NCBI RefSeq assembly: GCF_002810445.1
Contig: NZ_NEXS01000003.1
Coordinates: forward strand, 1,302,001-1,366,000
From: Advenella sp. S44
GTDB lineage: Bacteria; Pseudomonadota; Gammaproteobacteria; Burkholderiales; Burkholderiaceae_B
Direction: 5' to 3'
Length of the DNA stretch: 64,000 bases
Within the stretch, counting starts at the first letter, position 1. Each line of letters starts with the position of its first letter. The notes beneath the pieces are model-generated. The model saw only the letters and a list, made by a program, of their open reading frames with translations. It had not been told where the DNA came from and searched no databases. The position numbers and the translations under genes were made by a program. Below are positions 37,134 to 47,895 of this stretch, in pieces.

Positions 37134-37423
37134 TAAGCTGTATATCTGGTTGACTGAATGTTTTCTGGACGCGGGTTCGACTCCCGCCGTCTCCACCAAC
37201 AGTATATTTGGGTGTGTTTGTTATTTTGCCAGCAAGCCTCGTGCTAAGTGTATTGTTGATGGGGACGCCATGGTTTCGACAGGAAAAGATAGGAAGATCG
37301 GCAGCCGGTAGGCGATGACCGTAAATCAAGCAAAACCTTTAAATGCAAATGACGAAAGTTACGCATTAGCAGCCTAATATTGGCTAGCTAGGAGATTTAT
37401 CCACTTGGCAACAGAACGGATAG
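37134..37423 (+). ncRNA. ssrA: Circularly permuted (two-piece) tmRNA
   Basis: The tRNA-like 3' half comes first: T-arm GCGGG-TTCGACT-CCCGC and acceptor strand CGTCTCC-A-CCA ending at 37198. An intervening segment follows (37199-37260). Then the normal 5' end begins, GGGGACG at 37261, with the D-arm-like GGTTTCGAC. The two acceptor strands pair over 7 bp including the G3-U70 pair that tmRNA needs for alanylation. The tag open frame is inside the second part (37345-37377). This order, acceptor before coding piece, is that of two-piece tmRNA known from alphaproteobacteria, some cyanobacteria and a betaproteobacterial lineage. Helix P2 can be drawn between CAGGAAAA (37280) and TTTTCTGG (37161) with one mismatch. 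It rescues stalled ribosomes with SmpB. The exact 5' end and processing ends are inferred. Confidence 0.92.
37345..37377 (+). other. tmRNA tag reading frame
   Basis: GCA resume codon through TAA encodes ANDESYALAA, the proteolysis tag added to stalled proteins. It differs from the E. coli tag ANDENYALAA at one residue (Ser for Asn). Confidence 0.95.
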
Positions 37424-37448
37424 AAAAGGGAGCTTCGGCTCCCTTTTT
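37424..37448 (+). terminator. Terminator of tmRNA
   Basis: A 10-bp stem AAAAGGGAGC / GCTCCCTTTT with a TTCG loop and five T. Confidence 0.9.
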
Positions 37449-37606
37449 CGCGTGCGTCACATGGAGCGTTCCACGTCCGCGTGTACTGATTTATGTGAAT
37501 GGCTTCAAACGTGCTGCCCCACACCCACTGTCTCACGCTACGGCCAAACGCTTGCAGCCAAATATCTGCGGCCAAACACCGCTTTGTCCAGTCCCGCGCT
37601 CACGCG

Positions 37607-38203
37607 TTAACGGATTTCGTACAGGTACAGTTCGACACGACGGTTGGTCGCGCGTCCCTGAGCGGTAGTATTACTCATCAGCGGATCAATGGAACCACGA
37701 CCTTCAAGCTCAATCAGCACGCTTTTGACATCGCGTTCAATCAGGTAATTGACGACAGTGGTCGCGCGCTTGATTGACAATGTCTGGTTGGTGACCGAGT
37801 CACCCTGTGAGTCGGAATGCCCTACCACCTTGATACGCAAATAAGGAGACTGCCTAAAGGCCGCGGCGACGGCGTTGAGCACCGGTTTCATTTTGCTATT
37901 CAGGCGAGCGCTACCGCCGTTAAACGCAGTTCCCCCTGGCAAAATCACGCGCAGGCTACCATCCCGCACGCGATTGACTTGAATCCCCAGGTTCTGCGTG
38001 TCGGATGCCCGGATCAGTCGAATCAGTTCGTTCCAGTTGCCTGGCGAGGTCACGCTGCGCTGTATGACGGGTAATCCACTAGTGTCAACATCAATCCCGC
38101 CCCCGGGCTCCTGCACCCCGGCAGGACTCAGAGGCACACAAGCCGTCAGCAGCAATGCGGCTGCGGCAGCAATTGTAGCCCGTGTATACGTGCTTATTTT
38201 CAT
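37607..38203 (-). CDS. OmpA-like peptidoglycan-associated lipoprotein
   Basis: 198 residues. The signal ends in LLTAC (Cys22), so a lipoprotein. Residues about 90-195 form an OmpA_C domain: 'VVGHSDSQGDS', 'LSIKRATTVVNYLIERDV' and the closing 'GRATNRRVELYL', which binds diaminopimelate in the cell wall. It is close to Pal and YiaD-type proteins in design but not in Pal's tol-pal setting. The start overlaps the gph stop by 4 bases (ATGA), so it is translated with gph and ubiG. Confidence 0.9.
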   Translation of the reverse strand: MKISTYTRATIAAAAALLLTACVPLSPAGVQEPGGGIDVDTSGLPVIQRSVTSPGNWNELIRLIRASDTQNLGIQVNRVRDGSLRVILPGGTAFNGGSARLNSKMKPVLNAVAAAFRQSPYLRIKVVGHSDSQGDSVTNQTLSIKRATTVVNYLIERDVKSVLIELEGRGSIDPLMSNTTAQGRATNRRVELYLYEIR

Positions 38204-38883
38204 GATTTCCCTATGTGTGCCTGTTCTTTGATTTTTACGACGGCATCCCAGATATCTTCAGGTTCGAGCGCAATCTGATCGGCCTCCCAGGCTTGTACCT
38301 CATCGGCGTCGACGCAATACCCGTAAGCGGCGGCAACCGTCGGCATCCCAGCCGCCTTGCCTGCGATAATATCACGCTCATCGTCACCGACATAGATACA
38401 CGTTTGCGGCGCGACACCCGCCAGTTTGGCGGCATGCAGCAGCGGCGCCGGGTGCGGTTTGGGAAAGGCGGTCGTGTCGCCGCAGACATTGGCCGCACTG
38501 CGCTCGGTCAGTTGCAGATAATCGAACATGGGCAGAGAAAGCGCCTCGGCCTTGTTGGTCACGATACCCCAACGCAAGCCGTCGCTTTCCAGCTTTTCGA
38601 ATAATTGTTCAATGCCTGGGAATAGGGTGGTGTTCCGCGTCATGCAGGCGCGGTAATCTTCCAGGAAACGCAAGCGCGTGGGCTCATAGTCTTGATCTTC
38701 CGGAGTCAGCTCAAGTGCAACCCTGAGCAGGCCGCGCGCCCCCTGGGAGGCGACGCAGCGTAGTATTTCATAGGGCAGGGGCGGCATTCCCCGGTACTGG
38801 CGTTGCAGATTTGCGGCATGCGCCAGATCCGGCGCGCTATCGGCTAGCGTGCCGTCAAAGTCAAAAAGTACGGTGGTGATCAT
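38200..38883 (-). CDS. gph: Phosphoglycolate phosphatase Gph
   Basis: 227 residues, HAD superfamily. The nucleophile motif is [11 protein letters not shown] (Asp8/Asp10), motif II 'GIVTNKAE' (Thr), and motif IV '[17 protein letters not shown]'. It dephosphorylates 2-phosphoglycolate from DNA repair or oxygenase side reactions to glycolate, which GlcDEF (also in this window) could oxidise. It is between ubiG and the OmpA-like gene with 4-base overlaps on both sides, a common ubiG-gph order in this group. Confidence 0.93.
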   Translation of the reverse strand: MITTVLFDFDGTLADSAPDLAHAANLQRQYRGMPPLPYEILRCVASQGARGLLRVALELTPEDQDYEPTRLRFLEDYRACMTRNTTLFPGIEQLFEKLESDGLRWGIVTNKAEALSLPMFDYLQLTERSAANVCGDTTAFPKPHPAPLLHAAKLAGVAPQTCIYVGDDERDIIAGKAAGMPTVAAAYGYCVDADEVQAWEADQIALEPEDIWDAVVKIKEQAHIGKS

Positions 38884-39605
38884 TTATAGGTCGCCATCAG
38901 ATAGTTGACCGATGTGTCGTTGTCCAGTGAATAAACATCGGTAATGGGATTGTATTGCATGCCTTTCATGGACATGGGCTCCAGGCCGGCGGCGCGGGCG
39001 CTGGCTGCCAGCTCACTAGGACGGATAAAACTGCTGTGCGTATGCGTATTGCGAGGCAGCAGATTCAATATGTACTCGGCGCCGACGATGGCAAACAGAA
39101 AAGATTTGATGTTGCGATTGAGCGTGGAAAAGAAAACCAGCCCGCCGGGTTTGACCAGCGCAGAGCAGGCGCGAACAATGGACCCGGGATCGGGCACGTG
39201 CTCCAGCATTTCCATGCATGTGACGACATCGTATTTGGCAGGACGCTCGATAGCCATCTGTTCGGCGCTAATGTTCATGTATTCCACCTGCACGCCGCTT
39301 TCCAGGCCGTGAAGGCGCGCCACATTCAGTGATTTCTGTGCCAGGTCGATGCCGGTGACGTGGGCGCCTGCAACCGCCATGCTTTCGGCAAGGATGCCGC
39401 CGCCGCAGCCTACGTCGATGATCGTCTTGCCATCCAGGCCTCCCGTCAAAGAAGAGATCCATTCCAGGCGCAAGGGATTGATCGCGTGCAGCGGTTTAAA
39501 TTCGCTGGTCGGATCCCACCACTTGGCAGCAAGGTCACCGAATTTGTCCAGTTCAGCCTGGCTGGCGTTAATGAGCTCGGAAGAGGGCTTGCTGGTCTGT
39601 GACAT
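38880..39605 (-). CDS. ubiG: Ubiquinone O-methyltransferase UbiG
   Basis: 241 residues. The SAM-binding motif is [16 protein letters not shown] at about residue 63, with '[22 protein letters not shown]' at about 30, both typical of UbiG (only the shared features WWD and LHxINPLR matter here). It does both O-methylations in ubiquinone synthesis. It is the first gene of ubiG-gph-lipoprotein on the minus strand. The ompA gene upstream has its own terminator between them. Confidence 0.96.
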   Translation of the reverse strand: MSQTSKPSSELINASQAELDKFGDLAAKWWDPTSEFKPLHAINPLRLEWISSLTGGLDGKTIIDVGCGGGILAESMAVAGAHVTGIDLAQKSLNVARLHGLESGVQVEYMNISAEQMAIERPAKYDVVTCMEMLEHVPDPGSIVRACSALVKPGGLVFFSTLNRNIKSFLFAIVGAEYILNLLPRNTHTHSSFIRPSELAASARAAGLEPMSMKGMQYNPITDVYSLDNDTSVNYLMATYK

Positions 39606-39730
39606 AAGCAGTGGTAAGAGGTTACGCAGTGAGTATATGATAGTCTCATTTTACACCACTGGCCAACAATGAGGCGCCATGCCTGCGCAGTCCGGCCCAG
39701 ACAACGGCAGCGGAGCGCGTGCAGACGTAA

Positions 39731-39757
39731 AAAAGGCTCCGTTCGGGAGCCCTTTTT
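39731..39757 (-). terminator. Terminator of ompA
   Basis: GGCTCC / GGAGCC stem, loop of 5, with T-tracts on both strands; on the minus strand it follows ompA by about 40 bases. Confidence 0.85.
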
Positions 39758-39795
39758 ACTGCTACTAGGAGCCTTTCTGCAGGAGACGCTGAAAA

Positions 39796-40359
39796 TTAGC
39801 GGCGTGTACCTACGATTTCGATCTCTACGCGACGGTTTTTAGCGCGGCCTTCACGTGTTGAGTTTGAGGCAACAGGTTGAGACTCGCCACGACCAGAAGC
39901 GATGATCTGGTCAGCAGGAACACCACGGGAGATCAGGTAGTTCTTGACTGAAGCAGCACGGCGCTCAGACAGTTTCTGGTTGTATGCGTCAGTACCGACG
40001 GAATCGGTGTGACCGGTAGCGATCAGTGATTCCAGGTTCAGCTGAGTAACTTGCTGGGCGACTTGATCCAGAATGTTACGGCCTTCTGGTTTGATTGTTG
40101 CTTTGTCGAAGTCAAAGAAGGTATCGGCGTTAAAGGTGACTTTGTTGGCGACGACTTCAGGAGCTTGAGGAGCGCCACAACCTTGAGCTGCGGTTGCCGG
40201 TGTCCAGAAATTGTCGCGCCAGCAGTGTTCATTCGTGCCGTTCATCCAGACCAGACCGTATGGATTAACCCAGTTATCGACGGTTTGCGCTGATGCTACA
40301 CCAGACGTTGCGGCTGCAACAACGGCGAATGCCAATGCGAATTTAGAGGGTTTGTTCAT
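39796..40359 (-). CDS. ompA: Short OmpA family outer membrane protein
   Basis: 187 residues. Signal peptide 1-24 (...SGVASAQ). A brief N-terminal part of about 50 residues with two cysteines replaces the usual eight-strand barrel; then comes an OmpA_C domain (about 75-185) with 'FFDFDKATIKPEG', 'ATGHTDSVGTDAYNQKLSERRA' (in part) and 'GRAKNRRVEIEI'. Such barrel-less OmpA proteins are abundant in Bordetella-like species and bind the wall non-covalently. The ribosome binding site GAGGAG is strong, in keeping with high expression. It is monocistronic. Confidence 0.93.
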   Translation of the reverse strand: MNKPSKFALAFAVVAAATSGVASAQTVDNWVNPYGLVWMNGTNEHCWRDNFWTPATAAQGCGAPQAPEVVANKVTFNADTFFDFDKATIKPEGRNILDQVAQQVTQLNLESLIATGHTDSVGTDAYNQKLSERRAASVKNYLISRGVPADQIIASGRGESQPVASNSTREGRAKNRRVEIEIVGTRR

Positions 40360-40846
40360 GTTTCTCCTCGTTGAGCTTGATAGCTAAAAGTTGACTCGCA
40401 GCGAAACCCGCCGCAGATTGAAATTCAGGGTCAGTATAGCAACGCTTGGATATGGATTCAAAGGGTTGCACTAGTTTTCCCTTGTTCGTGGTTCAATCTT
40501 AAGCGATTTTTGAAGTCTTTGCCGAGACTAAGTCCTACATTTTTAAGGGAACTTTCCAATATTGTCTCATATGCACCAAATTTGTTGGATTTCAACCACA
40601 AACCGTGTTTCAAATTAGCCGCAAAAGCGCGATATTCAAAGCAAGCACCTGAAAGAAATGAAAAATTAAAGCCCAATACTTAAAGTAAAGTCTCAAATAC
40701 AAAAAGCGGCTATAAATGTTCACGTTACGCGCTTTTGGGTGCGCTATGCGCGGGGTAACGATGATAGAATGACGGATTCGCCCCGCGTGCGAGACCGGAA
40801 AACGCCTGCCGGATTTTCTGACGTTTGTATCAAATCAAAATAAGTT
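40360..40846. other. Divergent intergenic region ompA / gyrA
   Basis: 487 bases, no gene. The left end holds the ompA leader. Near gyrA, a CGTTAC / GTAACG inverted repeat (40723-40728, 40755-40760) lies just before a TAGAAT at 40765-40770, a possible -10 of gyrA. No further feature was identified. Confidence 0.5.
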
Positions 40847-43585
40847 ATGAGTACTATGGATTCTTTTGCCAGGGAAACCCTGCCAATATCGCTAGAAGAG
40901 GAAATGCGCCGAAGCTATCTGGATTACGCCATGAGCGTAATTGTCGGCCGGGCACTTCCCGATGTCAGGGATGGGCTCAAGCCGGTGCATCGCCGGGTGT
41001 TGTTTGCCATGCACGAACTGAACAACGACTGGAACCGGGCGTACAAGAAATCCGCGCGTATCGTCGGTGACGTTATCGGTAAATACCACCCCCACGGCGA
41101 CCAGGCAGTCTACGACACTATTGTTCGCATGGCCCAGGATTTCTCGCTGCGCTATATGCTGGTCGACGGCCAGGGTAACTTCGGTTCGGTCGATGGCGAT
41201 AGTGCTGCTGCCATGCGTTATACCGAAATCCGCCTGGCAAAGATCGCGCATGAGCTGCTTGCCGATATCGATCAGGAAACGGTGGATTTTGGCCCCAACT
41301 ACGATGGCAGCGAACAGGAACCCCTGTTATTGCCGTCGCGAGTGCCTAATCTGCTGGTCAACGGCAGTTCGGGTATTGCCGTCGGCATGGCCACCAATAT
41401 CCCGCCGCACAATCTGAGCGAAGTGATCGACGGATGCTTGTATTGCCTGCGCAATCCGGGTTGTACCCTGGACGAAATCATTGAACTGATTCCCGCCCCC
41501 GACTTCCCGACGGGCGGCATTATTTACGGCATCACCGGTGTGCGCGAAGGGTATCGTACGGGTCGCGGACGCGTTGTCATGCGGGCCAAAACCCATTTCG
41601 AAGACATGGAAAAGGGCAATCGTCAGTCGATCGTCGTCGACGAGCTGCCTTACCAGGTCAATAAGAAGACCTTGCAGGAGCGCATTGCTGAACTGGTCAA
41701 TGAGAAAAAAATTGAGGGCATTTCCGATATTCGCGATGAGTCTGACAAGGACGGCATGCGCCTTGTTATTGAACTTAAGCGTGGAGAGGTCCCCGAAGTC
41801 ATTCTGAACAATCTGTTCAAACACACGCAATTGCAGGATACCTTCGGTATCAACATGGTTGCGTTGGTGGAAGGGCAGCCGCGCCTGCTGAATTTGAAAC
41901 AGATGGTCGAGTACTTCCTGAGTCACCGTCGCGAAGTGGTTACCCGCCGCACCGTGTTCCAGTTGCGCAAGGCGCGCGAACGGGGACATTTGCTGGAAGG
42001 CCTGGCTGTGGCGCTGGCCAATATCGATGACTTCATTGCCATTATCAAGGGCGCACCCACGCCGCCAGTCGCCAGGCAGGAATTGATGGCGCGCAACTGG
42101 GACTCATCCCTGGTGCGCGAATTGCTGCAGCGGGCAGATGACGGCAGTGTGCTGGGTGGCAGCGCAGCCTACAGGCCGGAGACGCTGGCCGATATTTTTG
42201 GGCTGCAAAGCGACGGACTGTATCGTTTAAGCGACACTCAGGCCCAGGAAATCCTGAATATGCGGCTGCAGCGCCTGACTGGCCTGGAGCAGGACAAGAT
42301 CGTCAACGAATACCGCGGCATCATGGACGACATCGCCGACTTGCTGGATATCCTGGCCAAACCTGAGCGAATTACCGCCATTATTTCCGACGAGCTTGTG
42401 GCTATCAAAGCCGAGTTTGCGACCAATGCCAAGGACGTGCGCCGTTCCGAAGTGATCATGAACGCGACCGAGCTGGATACGGAAGATCTGATCACGCCGG
42501 CCGACATGGTGGTGACGCTATCCAATAGCGGCTATATTAAAAGCCAGCCGCTCTCTGAATACCGTGCGCAAAAGCGCGGTGGCAGGGGCAAGCAAGCGAC
42601 CGCCATGAAGGAAGACGACTGGATCGATCAGTTGTTTATCGCCAACACTCACGATTTTCTGTTGTGTTTCTCCGACCGCGGCCGGGTGTACTGGCTCAAG
42701 GTATGGGAAGTTCCCCAAGGCACGCGCGGCTCGCGCGGACGCCCCATTGTCAATATGTTCCCGTTGATCGACGGTGAAAAAATCACAGTTGTCCTGCCGG
42801 TCCGTGAATTTTCCGATACCAGCTTTGTGTTTATGGCTACTTCTCGCGGTACGGTCAAGAAAACCCCGCTGTCCGATTTTTCCAATCCACGCAAGGCCGG
42901 CATTATCGCTGTGGGGCTGGACGAAGGCGACTATCTGATCGGCGCCGATTTGACCGATGGCCAGCATGATGTCATGCTATTTTCCGACGCCGGCAAAGCC
43001 GTGCGTTTCGACGAAAATGACGTGCGTCCGATGGGCCGTACCGCCCGTGGTGTGCGCGGCATGAACCTGGACAACGATCAGCAGGTTATTTCACTGCTGG
43101 TGGCTGGTGACGAATCGCAAACCGTGCTGACGGCGACCGAAAACGGTTACGGCAAGCGTACCTCCATTTCGGAATATACGCGTCACGGTCGTGGCACCAA
43201 GGGCATGATCGCCATCCAGACCAGTGCCCGCAATGGCAAAGTCGTGGGCGCTGTCCTGGTCAACCCGTCAGATGAAATCATGCTGATCACCACAGCCGGT
43301 GTTCTGGTGCGTACCCGTGTCTCGGAAGTGCGGGAGATGGGACGCGCCACGCAGGGCGTGACATTAATCAGTGTCGACGACGGCAGCAGCTTGTCGGGCG
43401 TGCGCCGCGTTGTGGAAAGCGATGCAGATATCGAGGCCGATGAAGCTATAGTCGCTGATGCTGATACGGATGCCGCCGAGCCGCCTGTGGACGGGCAGCC
43501 GGATCCGCAGGCCGATGGCGGTCCAGACTCTTCGGACAATGCATCAGGCCCATCCGAGGCGCCGGACGACGATACAAAGGACTGA
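40847..43585 (+). CDS. gyrA: DNA gyrase subunit A
   Basis: 912 residues. The winged-helix domain carries the DNA-cleaving Tyr125 in [10 protein letters not shown] and the tower and coiled-coil parts; the C-terminal beta-pinwheel has the GyrA-box QKRGGRGKQ. In the quinolone-determining region [10 protein letters not shown], Gln86 takes the place of E. coli Ser83 and Asp90 of Asp87. The last 60 residues are an acidic tail rich in Asp, Glu and Ala. With GyrB it introduces negative supercoils. It is followed by serC after 38 bases and so could start the long downstream cluster. Confidence 0.98.
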   Translation: MSTMDSFARETLPISLEEEMRRSYLDYAMSVIVGRALPDVRDGLKPVHRRVLFAMHELNNDWNRAYKKSARIVGDVIGKYHPHGDQAVYDTIVRMAQDFSLRYMLVDGQGNFGSVDGDSAAAMRYTEIRLAKIAHELLADIDQETVDFGPNYDGSEQEPLLLPSRVPNLLVNGSSGIAVGMATNIPPHNLSEVIDGCLYCLRNPGCTLDEIIELIPAPDFPTGGIIYGITGVREGYRTGRGRVVMRAKTHFEDMEKGNRQSIVVDELPYQVNKKTLQERIAELVNEKKIEGISDIRDESDKDGMRLVIELKRGEVPEVILNNLFKHTQLQDTFGINMVALVEGQPRLLNLKQMVEYFLSHRREVVTRRTVFQLRKARERGHLLEGLAVALANIDDFIAIIKGAPTPPVARQELMARNWDSSLVRELLQRADDGSVLGGSAAYRPETLADIFGLQSDGLYRLSDTQAQEILNMRLQRLTGLEQDKIVNEYRGIMDDIADLLDILAKPERITAIISDELVAIKAEFATNAKDVRRSEVIMNATELDTEDLITPADMVVTLSNSGYIKSQPLSEYRAQKRGGRGKQATAMKEDDWIDQLFIANTHDFLLCFSDRGRVYWLKVWEVPQGTRGSRGRPIVNMFPLIDGEKITVVLPVREFSDTSFVFMATSRGTVKKTPLSDFSNPRKAGIIAVGLDEGDYLIGADLTDGQHDVMLFSDAGKAVRFDENDVRPMGRTARGVRGMNLDNDQQVISLLVAGDESQTVLTATENGYGKRTSISEYTRHGRGTKGMIAIQTSARNGKVVGAVLVNPSDEIMLITTAGVLVRTRVSEVREMGRATQGVTLISVDDGSSLSGVRRVVESDADIEADEAIVADADTDAAEPPVDGQPDPQADGGPDSSDNASGPSEAPDDDTKD

Positions 43586-43623
43586 TTCTTTCAGGGTAAA
43601 CCACCTTAATTTCTGGGTAAATC

Positions 43624-44757
43624 ATGGGTACGCAATTTTGGAACTTTTCAGCTGGGCCGGCTGTCCTGCCCAAGCCTGTTCTGGAGCAGGCAGCCGCCGA
43701 GATGCTCGACTGGCGCGGCAGTGGCATGTCGGTCATGGAAATGAGTCATCGGGGCGCCGAATTTACGCAAATTTGCGATGAGGCTGAAGACGACCTGCGT
43801 ACGTTACTGGGGATCTCCGACGACTATGCGGTGATTTTCATGCAGGGCGGCGCCACGGCAGAAAACGCCATCGTTCCCATGAACCTCATTGCGCGCAGTC
43901 CCTCCAATAGCGCCGATTATGTTCTCACCGGCAGCTGGTCGGTCAAGTCGCACAAAGAAGCGCAACGCTACGGCACGGTACGCGTGGCCGCCGCATCTGA
44001 TGTGCAAAAACAGATCGATGGCATTACCTATGCCCCCTGGAGTTGGGTTCCGCCGGCAGATTCATGGCGTGTGCAGTCCGATGCATCTTATCTGCATTAT
44101 TGCAGCAATGAAACCATCGGTGGCGTGGAAATTGCCGACATACCAGACATTCAGGCACTGGGCGCGCCAGACGTGCCCCTTGTGCTGGATGCATCATCAC
44201 ACTTTTTGTCGCGTCCGCTGGATGTGTCCCGTACCGGCATGGTGTATGCCGGCGCACAAAAAAATGCGGGCCCGGCCGGTGTCACCATGGTCATTGTCCG
44301 CAGAGATCTGCTGGGCCACGCGCTCGCTTGTACGCCATCGGCCTTCGATTATGTAAACGTGGCCAAAGAACGTTCCCGCTACAATACGCCACCGAGCTAC
44401 GGCATTTATATCTGTGGCTTGGTATTCAAATGGTTGTTGCAGATCGGCGGCCTGGCCGAGATTGAGAAGCATAATGTGGCCAAATCACAGGCGCTATACG
44501 CCCAGATCGACAGTAGCGATTTTTATGCCAACCCCATACAACCGGCGTTTCGTTCTCGCATGAATGTGCCGTTTACCTTGTCAAGCGACGAGCTGACCCG
44601 CTTGTTTCTGAAAGAAGCTGCCGAACATGGTCTGCTGGCGCTCAAAGGACACAAATCTGTCGGAGGCTTGCGTGCCTCTATCTATAACGCGATGCCAATG
44701 GAAGGCGTTACTACGTTAATTGAGTTTATGAAAGAGTTCGAGCGCAAGCATGGATAA
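43624..44757 (+). CDS. serC: Phosphoserine aminotransferase SerC
   Basis: 377 residues, PLP-dependent class V transaminase. It makes 3-phosphoserine for serine and also 4-phosphohydroxythreonine for pyridoxal phosphate. The PLP lysine is in [13 protein letters not shown] at about residue 218, and the N-terminus [17 protein letters not shown] is the SerC signature. It overlaps pheA by 8 bases; the serC-pheA pairing is typical of betaproteobacteria. Confidence 0.97.
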   Translation: MGTQFWNFSAGPAVLPKPVLEQAAAEMLDWRGSGMSVMEMSHRGAEFTQICDEAEDDLRTLLGISDDYAVIFMQGGATAENAIVPMNLIARSPSNSADYVLTGSWSVKSHKEAQRYGTVRVAAASDVQKQIDGITYAPWSWVPPADSWRVQSDASYLHYCSNETIGGVEIADIPDIQALGAPDVPLVLDASSHFLSRPLDVSRTGMVYAGAQKNAGPAGVTMVIVRRDLLGHALACTPSAFDYVNVAKERSRYNTPPSYGIYICGLVFKWLLQIGGLAEIEKHNVAKSQALYAQIDSSDFYANPIQPAFRSRMNVPFTLSSDELTRLFLKEAAEHGLLALKGHKSVGGLRASIYNAMPMEGVTTLIEFMKEFERKHG

Positions 44758-45838
44758 TTCATTACAGAATGCGCTTAAGCCCTTGCGCGACAAAATTGAT
44801 CAAATTGACCGGACCATTCTGGAACTGCTTAACCAGCGGGCACAAACGGCCATTGACGTAGGCCGGGTCAAACACGAACACCAGGCAGACAGCGCCGTGC
44901 TCAAACCCGAGCGCGAGGCCCAGGTTATCCGGCGACTTCAGGAACTCAATCGCTACGGCACATTTACCGAAACCGGTGTGCGTGCCGTGTGGGCCGAAAT
45001 CATTTCGGTTTGCCGCGGGCTGGAAAAAGGCCTGACCGTTGCCTATCTTGGCCCCGAGGGGTCGTTCTCCGAGCAGGCCGCCATGGAGTTTTACGGCCAC
45101 TCGGTCCACGCCTTGCCGTGTCCGTCCTTTGATGAAGTATTCCGGGCTGTCGAGGCCGGGCAGGCCGATGTTGGCATGGTACCGGTGGAAAACTCCACCG
45201 AAGGCGCCGTCAACAGAACGCTCGATCTGTTCCTCAATTCCACCGTCAAGGTGCATGGCGTTCGCTCTATTCCGATCCGCCACTGTCTAATGAGCCAACA
45301 CGGCACTATGGACGGCGTCAAATGCATTATGGCTCACCCTCAGGCGTTGGCGCAGTGCCAGAAGTGGCTGTCGCAACATCATCCGACACTTGAGATCGTG
45401 CCTGCCGCAAGCAATTCCGAGGCGGCCCGTCATGCGGCACAGGATGAGAGCGTTGCGGCCATCGCCGGCGAAACGGCGGCGGTGTTCTGGAACCTGGGTC
45501 TGGTGGCTAACGGCATTCAGGATGACGCCAACAACAAAACCCGTTTTCTGGCTATTGGCAATATTGAAACCGCACCTAGCGGGCGCGACCAGACCAGTCT
45601 GATTTTTGCAGTGCCCAACCGCGTCGGCGCTGTCTATGAGATGATCAGTCCGTTTGCGCGCAATGGCGTTTCAATGACCCGCTTCGAGTCCCGTCCTGCC
45701 AGAACCGGGCAGTGGGAATATTATTTCTATGTCGACGTATTGGGGCATTGCTCTGACGAGAACGTCGCACGGGCGCTGGAAGAGTTGAAACAGCAGTCCG
45801 CTTTTTTCAAAATTCTGGGTTCCTACCCAATGCAATAG
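44750..45838 (+). CDS. pheA: Chorismate mutase / prephenate dehydratase PheA
   Basis: 362 residues, a bifunctional P-protein. Residues about 5-90 are the AroQ chorismate mutase helical domain ([20 protein letters not shown]). Residues about 95-275 are prephenate dehydratase ([14 protein letters not shown] and 'NKTRFL'). The rest is the ACT regulatory domain with 'VGAVYEMI' and 'ESRPAR', the site of phenylalanine feedback. It converts chorismate to phenylpyruvate. It overlaps serC and is 12 bases from hisC. Confidence 0.97.
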   Translation: MDNSLQNALKPLRDKIDQIDRTILELLNQRAQTAIDVGRVKHEHQADSAVLKPEREAQVIRRLQELNRYGTFTETGVRAVWAEIISVCRGLEKGLTVAYLGPEGSFSEQAAMEFYGHSVHALPCPSFDEVFRAVEAGQADVGMVPVENSTEGAVNRTLDLFLNSTVKVHGVRSIPIRHCLMSQHGTMDGVKCIMAHPQALAQCQKWLSQHHPTLEIVPAASNSEAARHAAQDESVAAIAGETAAVFWNLGLVANGIQDDANNKTRFLAIGNIETAPSGRDQTSLIFAVPNRVGAVYEMISPFARNGVSMTRFESRPARTGQWEYYFYVDVLGHCSDENVARALEELKQQSAFFKILGSYPMQ

Positions 45839-45850
45839 AAGGTGAGTTGA

Positions 45851-46987
45851 ATGTCCGGCACAGCGAATGGGTTCGGTATATCCAGTAATGTGAACGCGAT
45901 GATGCCATACCAGGCGGGCAAGCCCATTGATGATCTGGCCCGTGAATACGGGCTTGACCCGGCCAGCATCGTCAAACTGGCGTCCAATGAAAATCCGTTG
46001 GGTATGCCCGAATCTGTTCGTCAGGCAATCGCTGCCTTCCTGGGCGAAGTGCCGGGGCAGGCGCTGGGTCGCTATCCCGACCCGAACGCTTTTTCGCTTA
46101 AACAAGCCCTGGCTGCGCATTACCAGGTTCCGGCCGATTGGCTGACGGTAGGCAACGGTTCCAATGACCTGCTGGAAATTATTTCACTTGCCATTCTCGA
46201 GCCACAGGCGTCTTGCGTCTATGCCGAGCATGCCTTCATCGTTTATCAGCTGGCAACGCAGGCCCGTGGCGCAACACATATCAAAGTGCCGGCGGCCAAC
46301 TACGGCCACGATCTGCAGGCCATGTTCGAAGCTATCCGCGACGATACCCGCCTGGTCTTTATTGCTAATCCGAACAATCCGACAGGCACGTTTCATTCCG
46401 GTGATGTGATCCGCAGTTTTGTCGGGAAAGTGCATGCCAAATTTGGCAATCGCGTTACGGTGGTGCTGGACGAAGCCTATAACGAGTATCTGGATCCTGA
46501 ACTGCGCTTCGATAGTGCGCAGCTGGTGCGGGATTTTTCCAATATCATCGTAGTGCGCACCTTTTCCAAAGCGTATGGCCTGGCCGGCATGCGCATGGGG
46601 TTTGCCATTGCATGTCCGGAACTGACCGACTATCTTAATCGGGTTCGCCAGCCCTTCAATGTGAATTTGCTGGCCCAGGTGGCTGCAATCGCGGCGCTGC
46701 GCGATACTGCGTTTCTGGAGAAAACCTATCAACTGAATCGGGATGGCAAGCAATGGCTTTGCGCGCAGTTGACCGATATGGGGCTGGAGTTCGTTCCCAG
46801 TTACGGCAACTTCATTCTGGTACGAGTGGGTGACGCGGCAGCGATAAATACGGCATTGCTACAGCGTGGCGTCATCGTGCGGCCTGTGATCGGCGATGGT
46901 TTGCCTGAGCACTTGCGGGTCTCTATCGGATTACCCGAGGAGAATGCAAAATTCATTGCCGCCCTCAAAGAGGCGCTGGGAAAGTGA
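45851..46987 (+). CDS. hisC: Histidinol-phosphate / aromatic aminotransferase HisC
   Basis: 378 residues, PLP-dependent class I/II. The PLP lysine is in RTFSKAYGLAGMRMG at about residue 238; 'LASNENPLGMP' is near residue 40. In the middle of the phe-tyr cluster it most likely serves as the aromatic aminotransferase for phenylpyruvate or hydroxyphenylpyruvate (HisC2 type) besides, or instead of, histidine synthesis. The start overlaps none of pheA; its stop overlaps tyrA by 4 bases. Confidence 0.95.
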   Translation: MSGTANGFGISSNVNAMMPYQAGKPIDDLAREYGLDPASIVKLASNENPLGMPESVRQAIAAFLGEVPGQALGRYPDPNAFSLKQALAAHYQVPADWLTVGNGSNDLLEIISLAILEPQASCVYAEHAFIVYQLATQARGATHIKVPAANYGHDLQAMFEAIRDDTRLVFIANPNNPTGTFHSGDVIRSFVGKVHAKFGNRVTVVLDEAYNEYLDPELRFDSAQLVRDFSNIIVVRTFSKAYGLAGMRMGFAIACPELTDYLNRVRQPFNVNLLAQVAAIAALRDTAFLEKTYQLNRDGKQWLCAQLTDMGLEFVPSYGNFILVRVGDAAAINTALLQRGVIVRPVIGDGLPEHLRVSIGLPEENAKFIAALKEALGK

Positions 46988-47895
46988 TCCAAAAGCCGAC
47001 TGGAGACGCGTCGTCTGCTGCTGCGGTGGCTGTTCCGATTCCGGTGCTGGCGGTGGTGGGTGTCGGTCTGATTGGCGGCTCGCTGGCGCTGTCGCTCAAG
47101 CGTAGTGGCGTCGTAGGCCAGGTGCTCGGAATCGGCCACGATATGCCTAGCATCAAGAAGGCGCTCGAACTGGGTATCATTGACAATATCGCGACGTTCG
47201 AACAGCTTGCACAGGCAGACGTGATTGTTGTTGCTACACCTGTGTCGGCGTTTGAATCGGTATGCCGTGCCATCAGGCCATTTTTGTCGCCGCGGTCTAT
47301 CGTGACTGATGTCTGCAGTACCAAGCAGCGGGTGATTGACATGGCCCGGCGTGCGCTGGGTGATCGTATCGGCCTGTTTGTACCCGGCCATCCGATAGCC
47401 GGTGCCGAGACATCCGGCCCGCAGGCCGCACAGCCTTTTTTGTTTGAACAGAAGCAGGTCATTCTGACCCCTTTGTCGGAAAATAACAGCGATCAGATCG
47501 ATCGCCTGAGGCGATTGTGGGAGGCCTGCGGGGCAGCCGTGTCTTTGATGGACGCCGCAGAGCATGATCGCCTGTTTGCTGCCGTCAGCCATATGCCGCA
47601 TTTTCTGTCGGCGCTCTATATGTACAGCCTCTTGAACGACAATCAGACTGAGAGCAAACTAAAATATGCTGGCAGCGGATTTCGTGATTTTACGCGGATC
47701 GCCGCAGGGGCGCCGGTTATGTGGCGCGACATCTTTTCAAGCAATCGCGATTGTATGCTTGAAGAAATCACCCGTTTTCAGGCTTGTCTTGAACAGGCTC
47801 GGCAAATGCTGGAAAGCGGTAACAACGACGCGTTTGAGGCATGGCTGACTGCCGCCGCCCAGGCGCGTCGAGATTGGGAGAATTCACCATCGTGA
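46984..47895 (+). CDS. tyrA: Prephenate dehydrogenase TyrA
   Basis: 303 residues from a GTG overlapping the hisC stop. NAD(P)-binding [15 protein letters not shown] is at about residue 20, after a short non-conserved N-terminus. The catalytic region has '[14 protein letters not shown]' (about 137) and '[14 protein letters not shown]'. It oxidises prephenate to 4-hydroxyphenylpyruvate. It overlaps aroA by 4 bases, so translation is coupled. Confidence 0.95.
   Translation: MIQKPTGDASSAAAVAVPIPVLAVVGVGLIGGSLALSLKRSGVVGQVLGIGHDMPSIKKALELGIIDNIATFEQLAQADVIVVATPVSAFESVCRAIRPFLSPRSIVTDVCSTKQRVIDMARRALGDRIGLFVPGHPIAGAETSGPQAAQPFLFEQKQVILTPLSENNSDQIDRLRRLWEACGAAVSLMDAAEHDRLFAAVSHMPHFLSALYMYSLLNDNQTESKLKYAGSGFRDFTRIAAGAPVMWRDIFSSNRDCMLEEITRFQACLEQARQMLESGNNDAFEAWLTAAAQARRDWENSPS

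Noticed and set aside
37017-37199. Minus-strand frame starting MVETAGVEPASR
   Set aside because: It is antisense to the tmRNA acceptor piece; this peptide is a well-known false call opposite tRNA-like 3' ends.
40458-40676. Short minus-strand gene upstream of ompA
   Set aside because: No ribosome binding site, and it lies in the divergent promoter region of ompA and gyrA.
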